NCBI RefSeq assembly: GCF_006715285.1
Contig: NZ_VFMX01000001.1
Location: 3,348,001 to 3,412,000 of the forward strand
DNA: 64,000 nucleotides
Direction: 5' to 3'
DNA from: Arthrobacter sp. SLBN-83
GTDB taxonomy: Bacteria; Actinomycetota; Actinomycetes; Actinomycetales; Micrococcaceae
The notes under the pieces are model-generated. The model made no database searches and was not told the origin of the DNA. It saw only the letters and a list, made by a program, of their open reading frames with translations. Positions 8,521 to 16,716 of the stretch are shown piece after piece (the first letter of the stretch is position 1; each line of letters opens with the position of its first letter). The translations under genes were made by a program, and so were the position numbers.

Positions 8521-11213
8521 AGCTCAACCTGAAAGCCGTCGAGGAACGCGTTGCCCCGCTCGGGGGCCGTGAATCCTACGATCGCGAGTTCATTTTCAGC
8601 CTGCTGCTGGCCTACGGCAAGCCGCAAGGCAACGTGACCAGGTTGCGGAATGGTTCGCTCAACGTTGCCCATGACCCGTCCACTGAAGTGGCACAAAAGA
8701 ACGTCGTCTACTTCAAGGAGACGACCGGTGATCCTCTCGCCGTCATCGACGAGCTGAAGACTTCACCGCTGGTCGTCCGATACAACACCCGCTTCGTGAT
8801 CGTCACCGACTACACGGAACTGCTGGCCATCGATACGAAGACCGGCGAGAACCTGATGATCCCGATCCGGGACATCGACCAGTACTTCACGTTCTTCCTG
8901 CCCTGGGCCGGCATGGAGAAGGCACAATATGTCGCTGAGGCGCACGCTGACGTCAAAGCTGCCGAGAAAATGGGCAAATTGTTCGACGAACTGCTGGCGG
9001 CGAACCCCGGAATGTTCGACATGGCGCACGGGCGTCACGCGCTCAACGTGTTCTTCACCCGGCTCCTATTCTGCTTCTTCGCCGAAGACACCGGCATCTT
9101 CGAAGAGGGTGTCTTCGTCAATGCAGTCGGCTCTCATACTCAGCTTGATGGATCCGACGTCGCGGAGTTCCTCACCGAGGTCTTTCTGGCACTGGATACT
9201 GAAGATGCCGCCGAGAAGCCCACACACCTGGCAGGGTTCCCGTATGTCAACGGCCGACTGTTCACGATGTCATCTGAGCACATCGTTCCGGTCTTCACGA
9301 AAAAGGCCCGCGACCTGCTGATTGAGTTGGGCACATTGATCTGGCGTGACATCAACCCGGACATTTTCGGCTCGATGTTCCAGGCCATTGTCACCCCGGG
9401 CAAGCGCAGCGACCTGGGCCAGCACTACACGTCAGTGCCGAACATCCTCAAGACCATCGAGCCGCTGTTCCTGGATGATTTGAAGGAACAGCTCGATGCA
9501 GGGTTCGACTCAGTCAAAAAGCTTGAAGCACTGCTCGAGCGAATCAGCGCGATCAAAGTTTTCGATCCTGCCTGTGGGTCCGGCAACTTCCTCATCATTG
9601 CGTACAAGGAACTGCGCCGGCTGGAACACGCGATCCTTGAACGCCTTTTCGAGATCGATCCGAAGCACCAGATGCTGTATGCCGAGTCGAAGATCAACAT
9701 CGAGAGTTTTTACGGTATTGAGATCGACGATTTCGCAGTCGAGGTGGCGATCCTCTCCCTCTGGATCGCCAAGCACCAGATGAATGCAGAGTTCAAAGAT
9801 AAGTTCAACATCTCTATCCCGCTGATCCCGCTCAAGGAGACCGGACAGATCCAGGCTGGCAACGCCGCACGTACCGACTGGAACACGGTCTGCTCGAACA
9901 ACGGACAGGCGGAGATCTATCTCATCGGAAACCCTCCGTACGTCGGGGCGAAGACCCAGACCAAGGATCAAAAGGCGGACTACGACTTCGTGTTCGGACG
10001 CCGTCCATACTCGAAGAACCTGGACTACATCGCGCTCTGGTTCCTGAAGGGTGCGGACTATATCGAGGGCACGCGAGCCGAGCTCGCGTTCGTCACTACG
10101 AACTCGGTGTCTCAGGGCGAACACGTTGGCCTGATGTTCCCGATGATCTTCACCAAGGGTATAGAAATCGGGTTCGCCTACACGTCCTTCAAGTGGGAGA
10201 ACAACGCCAAACGCAACGCCGGCGTCACCGTCGCAGTAATCAGCCTGCGAATGGCTCGGACGGAGCCGAAGTACCTCTATACCGAGGACCTTCAGATTAC
10301 AGCGGACAACATCAACGGCTATCTCGCTGATGGACCCAATGTCGTCATGGAACGGCGCAAGAAGCCACTCAGTGCTCAGCTGCCCGACATGGTTTTCGGC
10401 TCGATGCCGCGTGACGGTGGTGGTCTCCTACTGTCTCCGGATGAGCGCCAGCAGATGATCGACAACGACCCGCAGAGCGGTCAGTTCATCAAGCGATTCA
10501 TGGGAACATCCGAAGTGATCAACGATGGAGAACGCTACTGCCTCTGGATTCCTGACGGCTTCGCTGCGACTGCCTTATCCATCGCACCAATCGCCAGCCG
10601 ACTGGCCCGCGTAGCGGAGGAACGAAGCAAGAGCAAAGCGGCCAGCACGGCCGCGTACGCCTCTCAACCTCATAGATTTGTACAAATTAGCTACAAGCCG
10701 ACGGAATCCATCATTGTCCCTCGGCACTCTTCCGAGCGACGCAAGTACATACCCTTTGGCTATCTGGGGCCAGAGACCGTTGTCGGAGATTCGGCGAACG
10801 CTGTGTATGACGCGAAGCCTTGGGTCTTCGCTTTGTTAATGTCTCGGATGCACATGGTTTGGACCCGAGCTGTTGGCGGGCAACTGGAAACCCGAATCCG
10901 CTACTCGAATACGATCGTCTACAACAATTTCCCGCTGCCGCCCCTGTCGGATGCGATGAAGGAGAAGCTGACCATTACGGCATTGCGTGTGCTTGACGTA
11001 CGTGAGTACCACTGCGAGAGCAACTTCGCCGATTTGTACGATCCGGACTTTATGCCGGAGGACCTGCGGACGGCGCATGCCGAGATTGATGTGTTGGTGG
11101 ATTCGATCTACTCCAAGCGCGGATACGAGACCGATGAGCAAAGACTGTCGGACCTCTTTGCTATGTATGAAGAGATGGCAGCGGAATCTGCAAAGGGGAG
11201 CAAGAAGAAGTGA
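8514..11213 (+). CDS. MmeI-like adenine-type DNA methyltransferase, first gene of a defence-like operon
   Basis: 899 residues. The SAM-binding motif I (FDPACGSGNFL) is at about 349-359 and the catalytic NPPY of N6-adenine methylases at about 472-475. The layout matches the MmeI group: N-terminal domain, helical connector (about 160-330), methylase core, then a target-recognition region (about 590-850) and a short helical tail. The N-terminal 150 residues show no clear D-x(n)-E-x-K nuclease signature, so this may be a methylase-only member. It ends in a GTGA overlap with the helicase gene. The gene is visibly A+T-richer than the neighbouring core genes. Probable role: modifying host DNA and specifying targets for the operon. 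Confidence 0.85.
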   Translation: MVKLNLKAVEERVAPLGGRESYDREFIFSLLLAYGKPQGNVTRLRNGSLNVAHDPSTEVAQKNVVYFKETTGDPLAVIDELKTSPLVVRYNTRFVIVTDYTELLAIDTKTGENLMIPIRDIDQYFTFFLPWAGMEKAQYVAEAHADVKAAEKMGKLFDELLAANPGMFDMAHGRHALNVFFTRLLFCFFAEDTGIFEEGVFVNAVGSHTQLDGSDVAEFLTEVFLALDTEDAAEKPTHLAGFPYVNGRLFTMSSEHIVPVFTKKARDLLIELGTLIWRDINPDIFGSMFQAIVTPGKRSDLGQHYTSVPNILKTIEPLFLDDLKEQLDAGFDSVKKLEALLERISAIKVFDPACGSGNFLIIAYKELRRLEHAILERLFEIDPKHQMLYAESKINIESFYGIEIDDFAVEVAILSLWIAKHQMNAEFKDKFNISIPLIPLKETGQIQAGNAARTDWNTVCSNNGQAEIYLIGNPPYVGAKTQTKDQKADYDFVFGRRPYSKNLDYIALWFLKGADYIEGTRAELAFVTTNSVSQGEHVGLMFPMIFTKGIEIGFAYTSFKWENNAKRNAGVTVAVISLRMARTEPKYLYTEDLQITADNINGYLADGPNVVMERRKKPLSAQLPDMVFGSMPRDGGGLLLSPDERQQMIDNDPQSGQFIKRFMGTSEVINDGERYCLWIPDGFAATALSIAPIASRLARVAEERSKSKAASTAAYASQPHRFVQISYKPTESIIVPRHSSERRKYIPFGYLGPETVVGDSANAVYDAKPWVFALLMSRMHMVWTRAVGGQLETRIRYSNTIVYNNFPLPPLSDAMKEKLTITALRVLDVREYHCESNFADLYDPDFMPEDLRTAHAEIDVLVDSIYSKRGYETDEQRLSDLFAMYEEMAAESAKGSKKK

Positions 11214-13186
11214 ACAAGCCGATCAACATCGTCGACGTGACCTATGCCCGCACCAAGGCGTCGGTTAACACCGATGCCTTAGGTATGCGAGAGATGCAGC
11301 AGCGCGTCTTCGCCAAGAGAGATGCCCAGCACCTTCTGGTCAAGGCCCCGCCGGCCTCAGGCAAGTCGCGGGCTTTGATGTTTGTTGCGCTCGACAAGCT
11401 CTATAACCAGGGCCGGAAAAAGGTCATCGTCGCCGTCCCCGAGCGATCCATCGGAGCCTCCTTCTCCTCGACGAAGCTCACCTCGCACGGATTCTTCGCA
11501 GACTGGGAAATCAAAGCCGAGCACAACCTCTGCGACGCCGGTTCCTCGCAGGGCAAGGTCGGAGCATTCATCGACTTTCTCAAAGGCCCCGACGCCACAC
11601 TGGTCTGCACGCACGCGACGCTACGGTTCGCCTTTGAGAAACTCGCACCGGAAGCGTTCAACGGCATCGTGCTGGCGATTGATGAGTTCCACCATGTCTC
11701 CGCTGATACTGAAGCCAACCGCCTCGGCGCGCTCCTGCGTGAAGTCATGAACGGCTCGGACGTGCACATCGTGGCAATGACCGGCTCGTACTTCCGCGGA
11801 GACTCAGTGCCGGTTCTGTCCGCTGAAGACGAGGCACAGTTCACGCCGGTCACGTTCAACTACTACGACCAGCTCAACGGTTATGAGCACTTGCACTCGC
11901 TCGGCATCGGCCATCACTTCTACCAGGGCCGCTATACGGACGCTATAGGTGAAGTCCTGCACCTGGATAAGAAGACCATCGTTCATATTCCGAACGTCAA
12001 CTCGGGGGAGTCCACCAAGGACAAGATCGAAGAAGTCGGGTTCATCATCGATGCGATCGGCCATGTCGAAGCCACTGACCCCGATACCGGAATCATCAGC
12101 ATTCGCCACAAAGATACCGGTGAAATTCTTCGCGTCGCCGACCTCGTGGATGACACTGACCAGAAAAAACGTGCTGACACGCTCCACTATCTCTCCCATG
12201 TCGCCTCGAAAGAGCGCGACGCTGTGGACATCATCATCGCCCTGGGCATGGCGAAGGAAGGCTTCGACTGGCCTTTTGCCGAGCACGCCCTGACCGTCGG
12301 GTACCGTGCCTCGCTGACCGAGGTCATCCAGATCATCGGCCGCGTTACCCGCGACAGCCCCGGCAAGGAGCATGCCCAGTTCACGAACCTGATCGCTGAG
12401 CCCGACGCCACTCAGGGTGAAGTGAAGGTCTCGGTGAACAACATGCTGAAGGCCATTACGGCATCGTTGCTTATGGAGCAGGTACTCGCACAGAATTTCA
12501 CCTTCAAAACTAAGAAGTTCGATGGTGACGACTCGAAGATCCCCGGTCAGCTGAAGATCAAGGGCTTCAAGGAGCCCTCGACGGAGCGTGTCAGGCAGAT
12601 CGTCGAGACGGACCTGAACGACCTGAAAGCTACGATCTTGCAAGACGACACCTTCGCTCGCGCAGCTGCCGGCTCAATCGACGCTGAGACCGCCAACAAG
12701 CTCCTGATCCCGAAGATCATCCGGGAAAAGTACCCGGACCTCAGCGACTCGCAGGTTGAGGAGGTGCGGCAGCAGGTCGTCGTGGACTCAGTGGTCAAGA
12801 ACGGTGAGGTCCGCGAAGTCGGAGACAAACGCTTCATCAAGATGGCAGAGAAGTTCGTCAACATCGATGAACTCTCCATCAACCTCATCGACTCGGTGAA
12901 CCCCTTCCAGCGCGCCTTCGAGGTCATGTCCAAGTCGGTGACTCCCTCCGTACTGCGGATCATCCAGGACCAGATCACGGCTACCCGCGTCGAGTTCACT
13001 GAGGAAGAGGCTCTGGCTCTTGTTCCCCGGATCAAGAACTGGATCAAGGTCAACAATCGACGGCCAGACTCCCGTGCCGAGGAACCGACTGAGAAACGAT
13101 ACGCCGACGCGCTGCTCTGGCTCCAGCGGGCCAAGCAGAAACTTGAAGCCCAAAAGCGTGCGACTGAAATGGCAACGGACGAATGA
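11210..13186 (+). CDS. SF2 (DEAD/DEAH-type) helicase of the defence-like operon
   Basis: 658 residues starting at the GTG that overlaps the methylase stop (GTGA). Motif I is KAPPASGKS (about 45-53), motif II AIDEFHH, motif III MTGSY, and motif VI IIGRVTR, with KEGFDWP as the motif V region. DEFH instead of DEAH is a mild variation seen in type I and type III-like restriction translocases. The C-terminal part (about 605-645) carries a short charged helical module, NRRPDS followed by E-K-R and LLWLQ, similar to one in the next protein. It has no nuclease motif of its own. It overlaps the next gene by ATGA, so co-translation and a shared complex are likely. Confidence 0.85.
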   Translation: MNKPINIVDVTYARTKASVNTDALGMREMQQRVFAKRDAQHLLVKAPPASGKSRALMFVALDKLYNQGRKKVIVAVPERSIGASFSSTKLTSHGFFADWEIKAEHNLCDAGSSQGKVGAFIDFLKGPDATLVCTHATLRFAFEKLAPEAFNGIVLAIDEFHHVSADTEANRLGALLREVMNGSDVHIVAMTGSYFRGDSVPVLSAEDEAQFTPVTFNYYDQLNGYEHLHSLGIGHHFYQGRYTDAIGEVLHLDKKTIVHIPNVNSGESTKDKIEEVGFIIDAIGHVEATDPDTGIISIRHKDTGEILRVADLVDDTDQKKRADTLHYLSHVASKERDAVDIIIALGMAKEGFDWPFAEHALTVGYRASLTEVIQIIGRVTRDSPGKEHAQFTNLIAEPDATQGEVKVSVNNMLKAITASLLMEQVLAQNFTFKTKKFDGDDSKIPGQLKIKGFKEPSTERVRQIVETDLNDLKATILQDDTFARAAAGSIDAETANKLLIPKIIREKYPDLSDSQVEEVRQQVVVDSVVKNGEVREVGDKRFIKMAEKFVNIDELSINLIDSVNPFQRAFEVMSKSVTPSVLRIIQDQITATRVEFTEEEALALVPRIKNWIKVNNRRPDSRAEEPTEKRYADALLWLQRAKQKLEAQKRATEMATDE

Positions 13187-14391
13187 TCGATAACGACGAA
13201 ATTTTCGAGGAAGCGCCGGCTTCCCTGCAAGACCTCATCGACAACGACCTCGATGGCCTGCTCAACGTGCCTGAGAAAGCCAAGAAGGTAACCTCGTCTG
13301 ACCGCCTTGAGCGGGCTTTCCTAGAGATCGTGGAGTTCCGCCGGACACACGAGCGTCTGCCGAGCTCGGCGACGAGGGAGATCGCCGAGCGGAAGCTTGG
13401 GGCCCGCCTGGAGGGCATCCTGGCCAACGACGAAAAGATCGCAGCGCTCAAACACCTCGACACGGAGTTCGAACTCCTGGCTGTAGAGGCAGCGCCAGAG
13501 TCATTGGACGAGCTTCTTGACAGCGATGACCTGGACGATCTGCTCGGCGACGACAGTGGCATCCTCGACGTATCGGATCTTCCCGTGATCAAACGGCCCG
13601 AGTCTCCGGACTCGGTCGCTCAGCGGGTAAAGGCCGAGGACTTCGACCTGTTCGAACCTTTGTTCAAAGCGAAGCACGCCGAGCTGGCCGAAGGCACATA
13701 TAGTCTGGTGCCTTTCACCGGCATGGATCTTATCCGTGAGGGTGCGTTCTTCGTTCTCAGTGGCGTTATGTGCTTTGTCGCTGAGGTCGGTGAAGACGTG
13801 GACCTGATTGTCGGCGGCAAGCCCAGGCAGAAGCAGCGGCTCCGCCTCGTCTTCGAAAACGGCACTGAATCGGCGATGTACAAACAGAGCCTCATGACCC
13901 GCATGTACGAAGCACAGGGCCAGGTCCTGGCGCGGACAGGCCACGATGCTACCGAAGCCCTCGACGCCGACGTGGAGAGCGGCCACATCTACGTATTGCA
14001 GTCGCTCAGCAAGGATCCTGTTGTCGCTGGGATGAAGGATCTCCACAAGATCGGCTTCTCGACTACCAAAGTCGAGACCCGCATCAAAAACGCGGCGAAG
14101 TCGCCGACCTACCTGATGGCACCCGTGAAGGTGCTGGCAGACTACCGCCTCTACAATGTGCGTGCGTCGTGGCTGGAGCACCTCTTGCACCGGGTGTTCG
14201 CCGAGGTGCGTCTGGACCTGACGCAGGTCGACCGGAAGGGACGCGACTACGACCCATCGGAGTGGTTCGTGGTGCCGCTGGAAACCATCAACAAAGCCGT
14301 CGCAATGATCATGTCCGGCGAGATCACCGACTATGTCTACGACGCTCAGCTCAAGAAACTCGTCGAACGACAACAGGCAGGATGGGAATGA
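13183..14391 (+). CDS. GIY-YIG (T5orf172-like) nuclease-family protein
   Basis: 402 residues. The C-terminal half has the GIY-YIG-type core: HIYVLQS at about 268-274 and HKIGFST at about 288-294, followed by a conserved arginine (RIKNA) and later a His-Glu-rich helix (WLEHLLHRVF). The first 100 residues are acidic and include a helicase-associated-like module (FRRTHERLPS...ERKLGARL) that echoes the helicase C-terminus. The middle region (about 150-250) is unrecognised. The ATGA overlap with the helicase makes it part of the same operon. It probably supplies nuclease activity, but whether the catalytic Arg/Glu pair is complete cannot be settled by eye. Confidence 0.75.
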   Translation: MIDNDEIFEEAPASLQDLIDNDLDGLLNVPEKAKKVTSSDRLERAFLEIVEFRRTHERLPSSATREIAERKLGARLEGILANDEKIAALKHLDTEFELLAVEAAPESLDELLDSDDLDDLLGDDSGILDVSDLPVIKRPESPDSVAQRVKAEDFDLFEPLFKAKHAELAEGTYSLVPFTGMDLIREGAFFVLSGVMCFVAEVGEDVDLIVGGKPRQKQRLRLVFENGTESAMYKQSLMTRMYEAQGQVLARTGHDATEALDADVESGHIYVLQSLSKDPVVAGMKDLHKIGFSTTKVETRIKNAAKSPTYLMAPVKVLADYRLYNVRASWLEHLLHRVFAEVRLDLTQVDRKGRDYDPSEWFVVPLETINKAVAMIMSGEITDYVYDAQLKKLVERQQAGWE

Positions 14392-14394
14392 CGA

Positions 14395-15486
14395 ATGGCT
14401 GTTGAGATGGGCTTGTGGCGGGCAGAGGGCGGCCAACTCAGCCGGATAGTGCCGACATCAATCGGCTTGGAATCCCAGTTGGAGGGCTACATCGAGTCTG
14501 ACCCGTCAGTGCTTGGCGAGCCGCTTCTCGTCATTGGCCGGCAGGTTCCGACCGCGCACGGGGGATTCGTAGATCTGCTCGCCCTGGACGAAACGGCGTC
14601 GCTGCACGTAATCGAACTCAAACGCGACAAAACTCCACGCGATGTTGCCGCTCAAACCCTCGATTACGGCTCCTGGGCAGCAACCCTTGGCCGAAGCGAT
14701 ATCGACAATATCTTCGCCACCTACCGTCCAGGCCTTGCTCTTGAAGAAGCGTTTGCCGATCGCTTCGGCGACACTCTTCCTGAAGAGGTCAACACTGCAC
14801 AAGAATTTACAATCGTTGCCGCCAGCGTTGACAACGCTACCGAGCGCATCGTGCGGTTCCTCAATGAAGACTTCGATGTTCCCATCAACGTCGTCTTCTT
14901 CAGACATTTTCAGGACAACGGATCTTCGTACCTTGCCCGCAGCTGGCTGGTCGATCAGAGCGAACAAGCCAAGTCGTCCATTTCCGCGATCTCGCGGAAG
15001 AATAAGACACGTGAGCCTTGGAACGGGTCTGACTGGTACGTCTCATTTGGTGAAGAGCCAACAGGCCGGCAATGGGTCGACGGCATGAAGTACGGTTTCG
15101 TCTCGGGCGGTGGCGGCAAGAGGTACTCTCAGACGCTCAAGAATCTGCCGATTGGTGCCAGAGTCTTCGCCTACATTCCCAAGATTGGGTATGTAGGAGT
15201 TGGTACCGTCGCCGGCGAAGCCCAGCGATACGACCAAAGCACGCTTCTCGTGAACGGGGCCGAGCGACAGCTGCGTGAACTCGACCTCTCCGGGAATTAT
15301 CGCCACGAGGGTGATGAGAACGACGACAATGCTGAATGGGTTGTTCCGGTCGAATGGATACGGGCCGTTCCGCAAGCGGAGGCCGTGCGGAAAACGGGTC
15401 TTTTCGCCAACCAGAACACGGCTACAAGGCTGCGAAACCAGTTCACGATCGAGCACGTCACCGCTGCTTTCGGGCTTGATAGCTGA
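14395..15486 (+). CDS. PD-(D/E)XK-like nuclease with C-terminal PUA/EVE-like domain
   Basis: 363 residues, 3 bases after the GIY-YIG gene. The N-terminal domain resembles the NucS/DUF91 nuclease core: VDLLALD near residue 60 gives the Asp, and VIELKRDKTPRDVAAQTLDY near 72-90 gives the E-x-K and following helix. The C-terminal domain (about 215-330) has GARVFAYIPKIGYVGVGTV, reminiscent of PUA/EVE-type domains that bind modified bases. The combination suggests an effector that reads DNA modification, but the domain call is pattern-based. No terminator is seen after its stop. It ends the operon that begins with the methyltransferase. Confidence 0.65.
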   Translation: MAVEMGLWRAEGGQLSRIVPTSIGLESQLEGYIESDPSVLGEPLLVIGRQVPTAHGGFVDLLALDETASLHVIELKRDKTPRDVAAQTLDYGSWAATLGRSDIDNIFATYRPGLALEEAFADRFGDTLPEEVNTAQEFTIVAASVDNATERIVRFLNEDFDVPINVVFFRHFQDNGSSYLARSWLVDQSEQAKSSISAISRKNKTREPWNGSDWYVSFGEEPTGRQWVDGMKYGFVSGGGGKRYSQTLKNLPIGARVFAYIPKIGYVGVGTVAGEAQRYDQSTLLVNGAERQLRELDLSGNYRHEGDENDDNAEWVVPVEWIRAVPQAEAVRKTGLFANQNTATRLRNQFTIEHVTAAFGLDS

Positions 15487-15604
15487 GCATCGGCGGATGG
15501 CCCATCGAGAGTTATGCGGACAATAGCGGTCGCGAATAGCAGGCCTGACCCTCGCCTGAGGCGACGCTCGTGTCGAACCAAGCCGCGGTAGGAGAATCGT
15601 TAGG

Positions 15605-16456
15605 ATGACGACGGCGCTTCCCGACCTCTGGACCGACTGGTGCTCGGTCACGGGCGTGCCTGCCGGAAGAATCGACGAGGCCACAGTCTCTCGCTTTGTG
15701 CAGCAAGTACAGCCGTCCCGGGCTGTCCTCATGACACTGCGCCGGCGGCTGGCTCCCAAAGATCCACCAGCCCCGGCGTGGCCGCGCGGGCACAGGGAGG
15801 ACGCCGGCTCACTGCAGCGGCTGATCCGGCGTGGGACGGCGATCATCCAGCACCCCGGCACGCACTGGGTCTTCCGGCTGCGGCTGCGTAGGATTCTGTT
15901 CGCTGCGGTGCTACTCGCACCGCGCTCCCACGGAGGCCTCGGACTGGACAGGTCAGGTGCGCTGGGACTGCGGTCGGACAGCATGCGCGAGCTGCGCCAG
16001 TGGATTGGCATCGCCGAGGACCCGAGCGCCTGCCCGGCGTGCGCCACCTGGTCGTGGCTTGATGTGATCGGCACCAACAGCGGGTGGTCGCACAGTTCCG
16101 TCCGGGTCCTGGGACACCGCCGCGACGAAGTAGGCTCCGCGCACCGGCACCTGCGGCCGGATCCCAATCCGGATTGGCACCTCTCCATCGGCTTGCTGCC
16201 AGCCATGGACCGCTGGGGATGGATCGATGCCTACCGCTCCATGCACCCATCCTCGCTGTCGGCGGTCATCAGTGCCGCGGCCCTGCTGCTCGACGGTCCG
16301 GAGCCCGCACCTGCGCCGGTGCCTGCTGCAGCTGCGATGCCGGCCAGCCCCCGGCGGCAGATGTCACATGAGGAGGAAGAGCAGATCCTCAAACGCGCCG
16401 ACGAACTCACCGCGCGCGTCGAGGCGATCCTTCGCGAGTTCGATACCGGCCGATAA
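15605..16456 (+). CDS. Recombinase-like protein lacking catalytic residues
   Basis: 283 residues with AGGAG upstream of the ATG. Residues about 8-50 resemble a tyrosine-recombinase core-binding domain (W-x-x-W-C, then TLRRRL). Residues about 95-165 parallel the start of a catalytic domain: a hydrophobic helix is followed by SACPACATWSWLDVIG, which closely resembles SCPPCAVHRWVVLLG of the island integrase. The catalytic Arg, H-x-x-R box and Tyr are not found. The C-terminus is Ala/Pro-rich followed by a charged helix. Next to the island end, it may be a DNA-binding partner or directionality factor. This is an inference; it could be an unrelated hypothetical. Confidence 0.55.
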   Translation: MTTALPDLWTDWCSVTGVPAGRIDEATVSRFVQQVQPSRAVLMTLRRRLAPKDPPAPAWPRGHREDAGSLQRLIRRGTAIIQHPGTHWVFRLRLRRILFAAVLLAPRSHGGLGLDRSGALGLRSDSMRELRQWIGIAEDPSACPACATWSWLDVIGTNSGWSHSSVRVLGHRRDEVGSAHRHLRPDPNPDWHLSIGLLPAMDRWGWIDAYRSMHPSSLSAVISAAALLLDGPEPAPAPVPAAAAMPASPRRQMSHEEEEQILKRADELTARVEAILREFDTGR

Positions 16457-16466
16457 AGTCGTGTGT

Positions 16467-16637
16467 ATGGGATTCAACTGGGAGCAGGTCCTCGGGACCA
16501 AGGGTGCAGACCTCTCCGACGCCTACGACCAGAGCGCCTCCGACGCGCTGTACCAGGACCACCCGAGCGCGGCTCCGCCAGCAGGTCCGGAAGACCCGGG
16601 CGATGAGGTCGTCGGCCTGCCGTTCGACGAGAGCTGA
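16467..16637 (+). CDS. Small acidic protein at the island end
   Basis: 56 residues starting 10 bases after the recombinase-like gene. It begins MGFNWEQVLG and is rich in Asp, Glu, Pro and Ala, with an acidic C-terminus (FDES). No ribosome site is obvious, so translation probably depends on the preceding gene. Its position as last island gene before the attachment palindromes suggests a role in integration or excision. The sequence itself gives no function. Confidence 0.5.
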   Translation: MGFNWEQVLGTKGADLSDAYDQSASDALYQDHPSAAPPAGPEDPGDEVVGLPFDES

Positions 16638-16661
16638 GCCTCCAAAAACTCCCACGCTGCG

Positions 16662-16679
16662 ATGTCCGTTTTCGGACAT
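16662..16679. repeat. Perfect 7-bp inverted repeat at the island right end
   Basis: ATGTCCG-TTTT-CGGACAT, 18 bp, lies 24 bases after the last island stop codon. It could be a weak terminator or a recombinase/accessory-factor site. Confidence 0.6.
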
Positions 16680-16698
16680 AACCGCAGGTCAGCGCGCA

Positions 16699-16716
16699 TG
16701 CATACTTAAGTGTGCA
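16699..16716. other. Predicted island/comM junction palindrome (attR region)
   Basis: TGCATACTTAAGTGTGCA is an 18-bp palindrome with a single mismatched pair. It abuts the comM homology, which starts at the codons for PPGAGKT from 16719. Tyrosine recombinase core sites usually have such short inverted arms. The exact crossover cannot be fixed without the left end. Confidence 0.5.

Larger units (their letters stand above)
1..16716. mobile_element. Right part of an integrated mobile island inserted in comM
   Basis: The segment holds conjugation-like envelope genes, an XRE regulator, a tyrosine recombinase and a defence-like operon. It ends where a comM reading frame begins abruptly at its Walker A motif. 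The left end and the comM 5' half must lie outside the window, so no att direct repeat can be shown. Parts of the interior, especially 8.4-13 kb, are visibly richer in A+T than the flanking core genes and use codons such as TTA, which fits foreign origin. Inference: an integrative and conjugative element or a mobilisable island. No relaxase or coupling ATPase is visible here; if present they lie to the left. Confidence 0.8.

Noticed and set aside
8514..15486. Naming the operon as BREX, DISARM or Pgl
   Set aside because: No PglZ, BrxC, BrxL, DrmA/B/C or phospholipase-D gene is present. The methylase is shorter than PglX and of the MmeI type.
14395..15486. Calling this gene the chromosomal mismatch endonuclease NucS
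   Set aside because: Only a short nuclease-core pattern resembles NucS; the N- and C-terminal domains differ and the context is a defence-like operon.
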